The translations under genes were made by a program, and so were the position numbers. DNA of 64,000 nt. Source: Macropodus opercularis. Its lineage: Eukaryota; Chordata; Actinopteri; Anabantiformes; Osphronemidae. Below, piece after piece: positions 1-13,000 of the stretch (position 1 is the stretch's first letter; the number at the start of each line of letters is the position of its first letter). The notes beneath the pieces were generated by a model, which saw only the letters and a program-made list of their open reading frames with translations, searched no databases and was not told where the DNA came from. The stretch is taken from positions 2,382,001 to 2,446,000 of the forward strand of contig CM061107.1 in NCBI GenBank assembly GCA_030770545.1. Direction: 5' to 3'.

Positions 1-85
1 AATGATAAAGTGTTTATGACTGTTAAAATTAATTAGTATAGTTCATTTCAACAGTGTGTAAATGCTTGGACAGGACATAATTTAC

Positions 86-1389
86 CCTTTTTCCTCAACT
101 CCTCAAACACAACTTGAATTGCTTCCATTGACAGTTTTCCTGGAATTCGGTTAAGGTAAAAAAAGAAGTGACAAACTGTACTGTACAATACATAACAATC
201 AATTTCTAAGCTATTAAACAATGGTTTACATAACGAAACACTGAAGGATGTTGTAATGAAGGCGCAGTTTGAGAATAAACCGCTCATTCTGCTGTTCATT
301 TAGGATACGTTCTAGCTTCTTGTTGTTGAACACTGGGCTTTCCTGGGCTTCCATGACATCCAGGGTGTAGAGCTTGTGATGCCGGCAGTAGGAAAGAACC
401 ATGGAACACCATGCCGCCAGCTGTTTCTGTCTTGTGTCAACATTTGGCTGTAGCCTGTTCACAAAGGGATGAGCAAACGCCAGGTTGGATTCGAAGCAAC
501 CGTGTGAAATTCTACTTGGATTATTATTAGTGTCGCTATATTTTAAATATTATAAATAAAACTTGAATTTGATAGTAAAATGCACAGAAACCATTTAGCG
601 TGACTTAATAAATGGAAGAAGTCAGAAGGGGCCAAACACTTGATCAGACACGTCTGAAGCCTCCAGGCCGATGCTAAAACATTTAGGTAGGACTGAGCTA
701 CGGACAGACCTCATCCTACCACGCTGCAGAAAAGCTCTGACATCAGGTTCGTGTGCATTTGTTTGTGAAATGATCTTGATGACCATGTCCAAATAAATGC
801 GAGCAGAGAAGATTAAAGTAAACAGGAAACCCAAACTACCGGTGAACTACTGCTGAACTACTGCAGCTACTGGTCTTGTACTGCGCTGAAGGATGTTTCT
901 AACACATCGCTTGTTTCTTTTGAGACTACAGTAGAATCGTTTCTGAACCAGGCTCCTGGCTGGATGTATAGATATTATGTGATCCTGTGTCTTTAGCTGG
1001 CAGCTTAAGGCAGTGTTGATTGTCAACAGTTACAGATAAACTAGTTCTCTAACGCCGCAAACATTGTAGTATAAGATCTAAATGTAGGTGTTTTAAAGGC
1101 TCATGCATCGTGGAATCGGGTTTAACAGCAAAAGGTCGCTGAATTAAACCGGCGTTAGATAAACTTTACAAGATAAAAGTTTGTTAAAACCCACTTCCCT
1201 AGCCATCAGCTTCGTTTAGCTAGTTAGCCGGCTAACATGACGCTAACCCGCAAAACCACAGATGAACTAATGAAACTAAACAGTAGAGTCAAAGCAGTTT
1301 TGCAACTCTGGTTGAAATACGGTTAAAAAACCACTGACTTACGTAAAAAACGGTGGGAAATTGTACTGCCAGGGCCACTCAAAACTCAT
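86..1389 (-). CDS. vps25: VPS25, ESCRT-II subunit (5' part; gene continues past left edge)
   Basis: Three coding exons are visible on the minus strand: 1343-1389, 309-454 and 86-139, with GT donors and AG acceptors in matching phase (2, 1, 1). The protein begins MSFEWPWQYNFPPFFTLQPN and continues through DTRQKQLAAWCSMVLSYCR, MEAQESPVFNNKKLER and KLSMEAIQVVFEELRKKG, which I recognise as vertebrate VPS25. In the family this small protein has two winged-helix domains and is present twice in the ESCRT-II complex, which sorts ubiquitinated membrane proteins into multivesicular endosomes. Only the first winged helix and the start of the second are covered here; remaining exons lie left of position 1. 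The start is the only ATG in the first exon that gives the family N-terminus. It is on the same strand as ARHGAP27, whose 3' end lies about 1.35 kb upstream. Confidence 0.95.
455..1342 (-). other. VPS25 intron 1
   Basis: This is the 888-bp intron between the first two VPS25 coding exons. Its donor is GTAAGT at 1342 and its acceptor is ACAG ending at 455. I see no other gene or repeat in it. Confidence 0.85.
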
Positions 1390-2739
1390 TTCAGTCGATG
1401 AGGAGTTCCACTTCCGGAAGAGTCCACCCTGTCAAATGATTCCGACTAACGACACAGATTAACCAAAGCTGGTTCCGACACGGAACAAAAAAACCCAAAC
1501 GATGTAAATAGTTAAAATAATATCAGATATTATCACAATATAAATATATGAAACTAGATAACAGGAAACGCTAATACAGGACTTTTTACATATGTTCAAT
1601 TACACTTACAGTATATGCATCAAATTGGATGAAGGCAGCAGCAAAAGTTAAACATATATGAAAAACAAATGCATAGATTGTTTTTATATTCATGCAGAAT
1701 CTACTGGGTACAGTGGACGTGGTGCTCGGATCTTCTGATGTCTGGTCCCTCACAGGTGCTACTCTTTAGCACGGAAAATGGAATGAAAAATAAAAAATAA
1801 AAAGCTAACAATATTGTGTGTTACAAAATTATATACATTTTTATATGTAATACCTCTGTACTTACTGTTCCATATGTACATCATGTTGTTCGTTTACAGA
1901 CCTAAATACATTTTCTGAACATTTCTATCTTGAATAAATACACAATTATACATTTTTAATAAAGTTATTTTATTACTAGAGAATCTTCAACAAATAAAAT
2001 ACACCATCTATATCTATTTACAAGCATAAATCTCTTCTAATATGCTCTGTTCTGGTCAGACTACCAACTGTTAAAAATATGTATTCATTCATTCATATTT
2101 CTATGTTAATATTATGCAGTTTATTTTTCCAGCACTGCATAATAAAAATTTTACAATTCAGCTTTGTCACCATCTAATTCACAGCAAGTTGTTTCATATG
2201 TGTATTAATATTTAACTTTTTACATTTCTATATTACAATAAAAGAGCTCATGAACAAAAATGCAGTTTAGAATATAATCTCACTTATTGCCATATGTGAT
2301 ATCTTGTATAATAAAATGATATTATATAATCCAAAACTATTTTTTTAAACATTGAATTTTCTAAAAATTAAGACGCAATTATTGATAATTTATGAAGCAG
2401 AGAATTAATGCATGTGTCCAGGGCTGACTCTATTATGACTGCAATTTAGAAAAACATAAGCAAACTTTACAAATGTCCAGAAGACCACTGCTCTCAGGAA
2501 GGAGTGGCAATTTAGAATAGTTCTACACTCACAGCTCAAAAAGCAAATGTGCATGTGCGGTTCAATTTTCAGTTCTGCAATACTGTGACAGATCCTTCTA
2601 ACGGTGTGAGACGTAACCTGCTGTAAATATTCTGCACAAGGACTAGTGGAAGGTCCTTTCATCTAGTTCTACATGGTTAAACTTCAAATGTTCTGCGTAA
2701 AGAGCCCTTAAATGTATTTGCAGGCATGCACAGGTAAAG
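1390..2739. other. VPS25 promoter side and ARHGAP27 3' UTR
   Basis: No open coding exon is seen here. The part near 1390-1500 should hold the VPS25 transcription start. The AT-rich rest to 2739 is the likely ARHGAP27 3' UTR plus a short intergenic spacer. A minus-strand AATAAA (plus TTTATT at 2120-2125) is a plausible ARHGAP27 polyadenylation signal; other AT-rich candidates exist nearby, so the exact end is uncertain. Confidence 0.45.
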
Positions 2740-4071
2740 CTAGCCTTCAAATATACATTTATATTCGTTCAGGATGAACTCCACTATCTGGTTCTGGAAC
2801 ACCATGTGCATTGCAATGTTGGACGACTCCGTCTCTGGCCGAAGCAGCGTCGGGCCAAACACAATGGCCACATTCTGCACAGTCATGCGATTGTCTTCCC
2901 CGAACTGAATCACCCTGGCGGAACAAATAACACAACCATGACCATGTTTCTGACATAAAACTGCATTATAAGTAAATTAAGTGAAGTTACAGCATGAAGT
3001 GTACCTGTACAAATGACCAAAAAGAAGTTTCATGGTATCGTGATTTGCAGGAGGAAGTGTCTCGACTAAGTCACACATGCAAGATAATTTTGTCCTGTAA
3101 TCTGAAATTCCTTAAAAAACACACACAAACATATTTCTTGTTACAAATATATTTATCATCAGAAATGTAACACTAAATTAATAAATATTAGATCAAATTC
3201 ACCACAGAGAATAGGTCATTTTGGTTTGTATTCATGACGTAATAATATAAAAATATAGTTACTGATGGCTGTGATGAAGTCATTAAAGTGGCTGAATGGG
3301 AAAAGTGGCTCAGGAAGCTCTCGGAAAAACAGCTTCAGTGCCCCGGTGATGACGTGAACGTCCTCCCACAGGCCATCCTCGAGGTCCAGCTCCTCTGCAA
3401 GGACACAAAACAGGCAGAGACCCTTAGAGCACAGCAGGGGGCGCTGCTGTCTACAGTGAGATACCTACTGTGACACATGTGTTCTTTGAATGAAGGATGC
3501 ACTTTAATAGATATGAACTCTACCATGATCGGCTTTGAAGCGCAGTTTCTGAATGACGGCGAGGTTCCCACTCACTCTATATAGCCCATCGATATCTAAC
3601 CCTGCAAATCAAGGCGCCACGAAGCACCTGTTAGTTACAGCAAAAACGCTTCAGAATGATTTAGACTTCAAAATGAACGAAGCACATTACCTCTCCTTTC
3701 CACGGCTTTGATACACTTTTCCACAAAACGGGGAACTGTGGTCCTTTCGCGTGCACACAGCGTAGCCAGGTGGCAGCCAAACACGTTTTCTGCAGCAAGA
3801 TACGAGTAGAAGAAAAATATAAACTACTTTTAACAACGCATAAGAAATATGACCTAGTAAAAGTTGAATGTTTACATGTGCTTGGGCTTAGATTCACAGC
3901 CTTAGTGCTGCAGTGTAACAATCCTCTGGAAAGTACCTCGGATGTAGCCTTTCTCCTTGACGGACTGCAGCGTCGGACGTTTCATGAGGAACTTCATCAG
4001 CTTGGTTCGAACCTTCTTCTGGTCTGTGTCTCCTATGGAACTGGTTGAGGGTGTGGGAGCGTGTTTGGAGG
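2740..4071 (-). CDS. arhgap27: ARHGAP27 RhoGAP-domain exons and C-terminus
   Basis: Exons 3937-4071, 3691-3789, 3524-3601, 3263-3394, 3005-3110 and 2740-2914 encode the catalytic domain: ENVFGCHLATLCARERTTVP, the arginine-finger loop GLDIDGLYRVSGN, LKLFFRELPEPLFPFSHFND, KLLFGHLYRVIQFGEDNRMT and the conserved NVAIVFGPTLLRPE. The protein ends EFILNEYKCIFEG followed by TAG at 2740-2742. All hallmark residues of an active GAP are present. Confidence 0.95.
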
Positions 4072-7000
4072 CTGGAATAAAGCACAGTGTGTTACGAATA
4101 ATAATAAGCAGGGCTCTCAGTGAAACATTGCACTGTTTTCTTTAAGCTTACGTCGCCGCTTGTCGCTGACTACGGACTTGTCATCTCGTTCGATGTTGGG
4201 AATCTTCTCATAAACATCTCCATCCTCTTCGTCTGAGTGATGTTCCTGGTACTCCTGACAAAAAATAGTGCAAAGGTCTTGAATCTGTCAGTTAAATACT
4301 AATATCAGAAATGATCAGTGATGGACATGAAAGCTGACCAGTTGCCGTATGGTGTCTGTTAAGACTTTGTACCAGTCGTTGATGATGCTTTCTGTGTCGT
4401 ACTGTATCAGGAACTCCATACCGCTCTTGCTTTTTAACTGGAACAGAGAAATTTTATCACACATTTCATAACATCGAGGCTCCGAAAGCTTTGAAAATCT
4501 CCTCTACTAATTATGAGGGTAGAAGCTGAAGCTTGTTTATTTTTATTCCTGGTTTTGTGGACAAAAACGATATATTCTGTGACATCTGTGAACTTTTACA
4601 CTTTGCATTGTTTTGGAAAATAACAGTTATTTGAATGCAATTGTCTGGCCAAGTTCAGAGGGGAAGTGGCTCTTGTGGAACTGACAGTGATCTAAAACTG
4701 TGACAATGGGCCTCGGCTACACACAGTACTGCATTCAGAATGCTTGGACGCCTTGATTCAATATCTTACAATATAAAGAGTCAACCATGATTAATAAATA
4801 ATACCAATAAAGGTTTTTAATATTTGTTCATCAACATTTCAGGGCGTAGACAAATACTGATCATGTGTATTCAGCTGGTGTAAATGAGCCAACACACGTT
4901 TCGCTGGGTCATAAGTGAAAGTAACATAATTAAAGATAGAAACACATGTTCGAGATAAACACGCCTAGTGTCGGCCACACACGGCATTATGAGCAAACAA
5001 ACACACCTCTAAGACATTCTTCTTGCTTGATTTGTCCTTGGAGGCCCAGCCAATCACGGCTCCTCGCAGCTCCACCATGACCTCTGGAACAATCTGATTA
5101 GTCTTGCTCTGGGTGAGGGAAAACGAAACCAATAAAAGCTGTGATTCGCGGCACAGTTTGTAGTTTTATTTGCTCCCTCTGCAATTAAAGAAATGTGTGA
5201 GCGTGTAAAGAACGTTTCACGCTGAAACTTCGAGGGAAACAAAGCAGTGAAGCCTCATTCCGACTGACTCGTTCTGTCACTGCCCCTTTAGAAATGTGGG
5301 GAATGCAGCACGGGGTGTGCAGCATTCAGGTGTCACAGCTACTTAATAATGCAGGCCCAGCACGGAAACGCACGGCGGTGACATCACAAACAAGCAGGTG
5401 AACCCGTTCTGCGCATGTCGTACCGAGGCCCCTGTGGCTGCAGACTTCGGGTCCTTGTGAAACGTCAGCACGCCTCCGTGAAGAACGGTCCACGTCTGGG
5501 CCCAGTTTTTCCTGAAACGATGACACAGTCATGACTAAGAACCGTGCGGGAAGCAACTCAGTCGTCTGAAAAACCTGGAACGTCACCTGGAGCGTGGCCG
5601 TGACTCACCTGACTTTTTTTCCATTTTCAGAAACCTTTGTTTTGTTGAGGATTCCTGCTTTCTCTAAGTTCTGCAGCTGGAAGTGTAAAAAAACAGACTT
5701 TTTAGCGTTGTTATAGTCGCTCTATTTTGTGTCTGTGATATGTGAGGATGGGAGCAGACAATACAATGCAATAGACACGTCAAAGTGATGGAGACACATT
5801 TTTCAGGACCTTGAGGAATAAATTCACTTTCAAAATCACGTTAATGGCAGGAAGCCGAGACATTAACGTGGTTAAGTTGGCCGTGAGCGTTCCTCCGTAC
5901 AGGCTTTAACACTGTTTACAAGTTGTTATTAAAACTGATCCTCTATGCAGAAATACATTCCGCTGAAGCAAAATGACGCCTACAGCCAAATGCTCGAGTG
6001 TACAAACGTCTCGGTTGTTACAACATTCGGACAAAAACAGAAAAAGGGAAGTTAATCTGAAAACAGTGCAATAAACACACAAGAGCGAGGTCGTCTAGCA
6101 CCGATGAGGAAATGCATCACTGTCTGACTGATGGTACAGCAGAGGTGAACATGACGTTTGAGCGGGAGAGGGGCAATGCGCAGGTGAACAACCCACGTTA
6201 TAGCGCAGCCACCTTGAGGTCAGATAATAGGGGTTTCTCCAGGGCCTAAACCCAAAGGCCTTAGGAGAGAGACAGGAGAAGCGTTAATGGCCGAGCGTCT
6301 CCACAGCTGCCTGCACGAACGGGCACAAGCTTCACTCACGTTCTGTGGTGTCTCTGGAGAGTTTCCTGCGCTGGAGCTGTCGCTGCTGTAGTCTGACGTG
6401 GTTCTCCTGTGAGTCGGGACAAACCTCTGCAGAACAGGGGAACAACATCAACACGTGCACGTGTACATCTGGGGCAGAGAGATCTACACCAGTCCTGGCT
6501 CCAAATGCTCCCACCTCTGCGCCCTTGAGCCAGACACTGAAGCCAGAGCACACGGCTGCATTTGTATCCTGCAAATCCCGGGTGTTTGTGTACAAATATA
6601 GCCCGTGTGAGTTCCCGGCCTGCTTCTGTTAATAAGCGTGTGCTGCAGTTGATTTGCATTGCTAAATAAGGGTTAAAAGCCGGTGCTGGTTGCTAAACAG
6701 GGACTTGCCCTCGCTCCTTCGGCCCAACTGAAGCTTTTTGTTCAGCTGACAGCTGACACACCCTAAATGTGCGATGCGTGTATTTGCACGCAGCGAGTGT
6801 GTGGACGTGTGCGCGTACCCCGTCATCTTGGGCTAAGCTGAACTGGGCCGGTCCCATGGTGTGTCTCCAGTTTTTAAAGACCGAAGCACCGTCTGCTTCG
6901 CCGTTCTCCACCCTGGACTGGCCACAAGCTGCGGGGGCCTGGAGGGAAACACCAAACGTTCAATGTGATTTAAATACGGCAGAACAAGAATCATCATAAG

Positions 7001-10000
7001 CCTGTGAAGCAAATTTACTGGAGTTTGGCTGAACTCCTGCATGCACTGTGCCACAGTCTCCCTAAGTCACGGTGAACACTGTGGCCTGCAGATAAGAGAA
7101 TAGAGAAGTCGGCATCGAGTGAGCATGTGCTTGCCTGAGTCGCCACAGAGCGAAAACTCATGCATCGTGTTTCAGGCTGTCTTTGTCCTCAGTTTCGCGT
7201 TTCGGGCTACGTCTGTGTTTTCTCTGGGTACTTCCTCCCACTTGGTGTGGGAGTGGGGAGGGGTTATGGTTGTCTGTCTCTACGCGTTGGTCCTGTGACG
7301 GACCGACAATCATCGACATCGCAGGTCTTTACCTCAGGCAGGCTCCACTGAGACTTGGAGCCGTTTCTCAGGTAGTAGAAGGTCTGCCCTCGGTCGTCCG
7401 CAGACTTGATCCACTGTTACAGATCAGAAACATAGTTCAAACTGTTCAGTGAAGCATTTTTAAATCCTGTAAATGCAACTTTAGCGCCACTGAATGTGGT
7501 TTGACTGAACAGCTGTACATTTTAGATCTTTTGGACCCTGCACTCTTACATCAGGCTGTACCTGGTCTGAGGAGTGTTCAGTAGAGAACACCCAGGTCCC
7601 GTTGGGTTCCACGTTGAGGTTCCAGCCAGTGGAGTTACTGTGGTCGAGGTTGGCCCTAGGGATGCCGGTCCAGTTGGTGGGAGGCACCGTGGCCCCGAGC
7701 TCGCTGTAGGCCTCAGGTGGACTGGCCGCTGGGTAATCCACCTGGGGGTAGTCCTCCTCAGGCAGAGGAGGCTGTGGGTGTAAACACACAGTCAGAGAAA
7801 CCACAGGGTGGGAGAAAAGGGATCGGTTGTAGGTCAGTGTAGGTGTTAACGCCCTTTTGATGCAGACATGTTTTCTTTCCTGTTTTGTTCAATTCTGAGA
7901 AATGCACGTTGTGACAAGGTGACAGGAAATGGGGCAACAGCTGGCGTCCAAAGGTCACAGCATCCAGCACCTGTTCAACATTTGATGGGTGTAACAGTAC
8001 GTCAGCTGTTATAGAGCTGCTGTAATTTGACTGTATGGTCCCTAATTAAATAACATTCCTATAGCTCTCAGTTGCTGCATCTCTCTGACTAGAGTTGAAC
8101 AGTTTCCTGCTCTGACCCTGATACAGAACTCAAGGACACCATCTCCACAACCTCAATCTATTGTTCTGTCGTGACCCATTAAGGCTTTCTCCTGCTCAAA
8201 TTAGTCATTAGGGGTCATTTCATGCGAGAGAGCAACAGAAAACCAAGTAAACACATTAAACGTACGAAGATTCTAAGATTCTGTCTCTAAAGCTGTAATA
8301 AACGTGAGTGTGAGTCCCGTCTGCTATGTAGGTGTGTGAGAATTAATTCCACTAAAGGCAGACTGTATTTACGGCTTTCCCCAGGGTGGAGCTAAAACCG
8401 GAGACAGAGGGAGGCTAAGTAGAGCAGCCAGGCTGTCCTTACCGCCGCGTCCTCCTGAAACCTGTGCACACTCATGTTCTCCATCGGAGGAGGATATGGG
8501 CTCTGCTGCTCTGGAGGCTCCCACGACGTCTCCCCAGACATTGCGTTGTAGTAGTAGGGGCGACCACTGGTCTCATCCACCAGCTGCTCCCAGTCTGAAG
8601 GCCACGCAGGAGGAGAGGCGGAGGATGGAGAGTAGCCGGGAGACTGTGGCGGTGAGGGGAAACAAGGGGGCTCTGTGGGGGGCTCGGGGTCTTGGGGGGA
8701 GTCTAGAAAGGGGCTGTCCCAAGTGGTGCGCCCCGTGGCGGGGTGGTAGTAGTACTCCTGTCCACTGTCCTGATCAACGTGCACCTCCCATCCCTCTGGG
8801 TCAAGGTAGGAAGGAGAGTAGGACGAAGGAGCTGAGGGAGGAGACTCAGAAATGCTCTGGCGAAGCTGTGCTACGTTGACGTACACAGCGGACCGGAGGT
8901 TTTCATTCTCCCCCTGTGGAAAGGCCAAAAATGATAGATGTGGAATCTCAAAATACATCCACAGGTGCTTCTACATAACAAGAAATGTTGGCGTGTGCTT
9001 TCATGACTTATCAAGATAAACTCTGTCAAGCGCCAGTCGTCAGCCCGTTGCTCCATCTATAGCTCTTATAAGTCAGCCTTCCGCATCTTACCCTCACAGG
9101 AAGTAGCGACGGCTGAAAAAACACCAACCGCCGAGGTCTCCTCGCCAGCTACAGGCCATTACCTCACACTGAACGGAAGCCTTTCAAGCCTCCGTCAAAC
9201 AGGTGACCAGAGTTCATAAGGCATCTGTTTCTCCATGAGCTAACTACGAAGCTGATGACAGAGTCTGGCTGCGGAGGCCGTTTCATTACTGTGATCGTAT
9301 AACTAAAGCAAGTTTCTGTCTCTGAGAGGAAGCTGCTGTGACTTTACTCCAGCAGAGCGTGTGGCAGGAACACAACATGCAAAATACACTCGATCATCAC
9401 GACTCATTTGTTTAGAGTAAGCCAGTGGGAGCGAGGCGGAGGCTGATGAAAGGCCTCCTCTGTCCGCCGGAACCAGGATTCAACTAGAAGCGTCACCGCT
9501 GCACTTGAAATGACCCCCCGTCAAAGTGAAAGCCTCCGAGTCCTCCGGTCTCACCTGTGCTCTGCTGGGACGAGTGTTCCTCACCGAGAGGCCCCGGGGA
9601 CCCACGGCCCTGCTGAGCCGTTCATACGCCGTCATGATGGAACAAACACAAGAAGCCGCTCTCTCTCGCTGCGTCTCACCTCATGGCCTATTTTTACCCA
9701 GAGCTTAGACCTGCGAGCGCGTCTTTGCTGCACGGAGTCGTCGCTCTGATAAACATGTGACACTATGAAGCCAATAACCAGCGGAACAAGGAATTAAGCT
9801 CCTATCACGAATTTACATTTTACCTGTTCAGCAAACTACTTAATTTTGTTATTTGTTTCAACAACTGAGACGACAGCAGCGTCTGTATCAAATGAACGTT
9901 TGAGTCAGCAGAAGCAGTGGATTGTGTTCAGCTCCCTTGTTTGAATCAACTGCTGGTTACACACTGATATAAATCCCTGTTTAGCATGACTGAATGTTGA

Positions 10001-13000
10001 GTCCTGTCCAGCCCGTGACTGACTGCGTGAACAACGATTAGCGAGGCTGCTCTGAAGTGACACTACCTTCGGCTTCAGGCTCCAGCTCGTTGGTGTGGAT
10101 CTCGAGCAGATCCTTTCATGTCTAAGAACAACTCCAGCGTTTTCCTCCAAGTATAGACGAAAATGTTCGAGGCTCATTAAAAAGTGAACATTGCATCACC
10201 GCCGGCAGGGCTGTTAAATGGATCTGGGCCACAGGAGGCTTCACATCTCCTCATTTGAGGCATATATATAACACAGCAGTTAAAGGGTCTGCACATTTTC
10301 TACTGTTTCTACTGAGAGAAATGTAGTTAACATCACCAAAACGGCAAAGGCACCAAGGTGAGAGAGCGACTGTGTTATTGACCTGGACTTCTGTGTGCGT
10401 TGGTCAGTTGCTGACTTCGATCGCAAAATAACAATGATTCAGTCGATGCGGACAACAAGACAAGTGACCCTGAAACCGATCGATGGCGAACAACACACAG
10501 AGGCCGACAGAGGAAATGAAAGAGCATCATTGATCTCTGACAGCAAGTCGGGAACGCCCCCATCGTTTGGAACAAAGCCACTAAAACCCAACCACATGCG
10601 ACGAAAAGGAAAGTACAAGTACACAGCAGATGTGGAGAATCAAGCTGTCATTTTAAAACGCGTGGTTATTTGACAAATCCCAGCAGAACTGTTAATTATG
10701 AACTTTTTAAGAGTTAGTGCAGTAAACGTATTCATCGTTTCATAGTACAAGTAAATGTTCTAATCCATAAACACGACTTTCTAGTGTATGTTTCCTTTAT
10801 TCCTGCCACAGTCAACACTTACAGCCTCTGATTTACCTGAACTCAACCACTGAAACTTTTTCAAGTGGTCGAAATTTGCTCCATGTCGATGCGTCGCGTG
10901 CAAAGATGCACAGAAACGATGTCATGAATACACAACCTGCAGCTTTTGTTACTTGATTTAATCGTGTGTTTCCATGCGACACATCTCTGCTCTAGTTCTC
11001 TGGTGTGGTCGTTCTGATATGAAGACACGTCGACAACAAACAAGGACTCGTATTCAGACCTGAGCTGTGAGCAAAGCTTGTCGCTTCTGCCTTCGGGAGA
11101 ATGTGACAGTGCCGAGACTAAAGCCTTAAAAGTCCCAAACATAAAGTATAAACTGTTTACGCCACTTGACTCATTACAGGAAAAGACATAAGTGCAGCAA
11201 AGCCATGTTTACGCAAAGCAGGAAGTAAGACAGTCATCAAAACATAATTACAGAGAAACACATGGACAAGCTGCTGCAACGTGTTCACCTACCTGAGGAA
11301 CCACGGGCAGACTCAGGGGCTGCTTGGCCCGGAAACTTGAACAAACCCTGGAGTACATGTCCACCATGTTTACATCGTTCTATTCAGAGAAATCGCGTAT
11401 TCCAGCACAAAAAAGTGCTCAGCAAGCGCAGGCGGCGGCGCTCAATCGGCTTGTGATGGGAGGGCGCCTGCGAGCACACCCTCACACATCCTCCTCTTGC
11501 AGCCGCCGTGACAGCTGCACCCAACGCAGAAAGCAGAACTGCGACCTCCGTTACAACAGCAGCAGGAAGGGCTTGTGTGAGCGCGAGGACTCAGCGAGTG
11601 TGTGTGTGGGGCCGTCTGTGTTTGCGTGAGCCTACGCGTGATGTAGGACAGCAGGGTAGAGGGCAACTGTCTGTGAGAGTCAGGAGGCAGCGACAACGAG
11701 ACGGACGGGGGGGCAACAGAAACGCTGCAGGTCACTTTAACCCACTTCCTGCCCTGATGATTAAAAAAAGGAAATGGCAGCAAGGGAAACAAAGCTTCTA
11801 ACACACACACTTCAGTTTGGTGATTTCAGAAACGCAAGGATGTTACAAAGCACAAAAGCTATTAAAGGGTCTATAAAGTGCACATTATTGCAGCCGGAGA
11901 TTCAGGAAATAACAGGGACAAACGGGAAGCGACGGTTTCTGAAGGCTTGAAACAGGAAGCCTGGTTTAGGGTAAAGCTGTGCCCCAGAGGCGCCACCATG
12001 CGATGCAGCTTGTGGCTGCGTTGGTCAGTGTTGTTCTGGGTTACGGCTGATTTCAAACTAGGTTTGAGGCCAGTGGGCAACTCTTTTGTTCATGCTTGTC
12101 AGCTGCTCTGTAGGTTCCTGCTGGTGTCATCAACGCTTCCTGGAACATCCAACACTTTTTCCGCTTCCACGTACCTCTAGAGAAGATAGTTTGCTATTCA
12201 AATGTGCCTAAGAAAAACCTAGACAGCAACCCGTCCTGCTGCTGCGCTGGATTTTAGAGATACAGGTATGATTCATGTCTGCTAGGAACAAGCATTTGCA
12301 TTCAGCTGATTTCAGACCATTGGAGCATCGTTTGGAGTGAAAATCCTTCAGCGCAGATGAGATAAAGCTCTGTCCTCAGCAATGCATGAAGCAGCAATCT
12401 GCCTGATTACTTAACCACATTAGTGTTCATCCAATCTCACAATGGAGAACCAAATTGGGGCCCAAATCACGCCACAAAACACTCACAGTCGAGCTATTGA
12501 AACGCTGTGGCTCCACCTCCCTCTTACATCACTCTCTCCATGGCCCAGAATCCAGGGTGGCTCCTGAAACGCTCACTGGGGAATCTCTCAAATAGTCCGA
12601 TCTTATCTTTACACTTCAGTGCATTTCTGCATGTCCTGCTTGCTGTAACGTTCTCTGACGTTGCTACAAACGAGCCACTCGCAATGGAAAACCGTCAAGA
12701 AGTGAGCATCGTCATGTAACGCGCAAACAAACGGTGCAGGCTGCACAATCCGCGTGTGCTAATAACCACAGCAAGACAAGCCTCATGGAAGCTATGCGTG
12801 TCATTACAACTGTACAAAAACAGTGTGAAGCACACAAAAGACATTCCTGTGTGCGAACTCACGCAGCTGAGACATTGTGCATCTGTGTTGTGGGTAAATG
12901 AGAGGGAGCATTACTGCACATTAGCCATTAAAAACGTACGTTTGTTCCTGGTTTGCGCGTGACTGACCTTTTTTAATAAATACCCTGCAGTCTGTTTGTG

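Noticed and set aside
8496..8879. 127-codon plus-strand frame
   Set aside because: It lies antisense to the WW-domain exon of ARHGAP27, whose reading is certain.
10395..10673. 92-codon plus-strand frame in the ARHGAP27 intron
   Set aside because: No family resemblance, no splice or promoter context, and it is antisense to the host gene.
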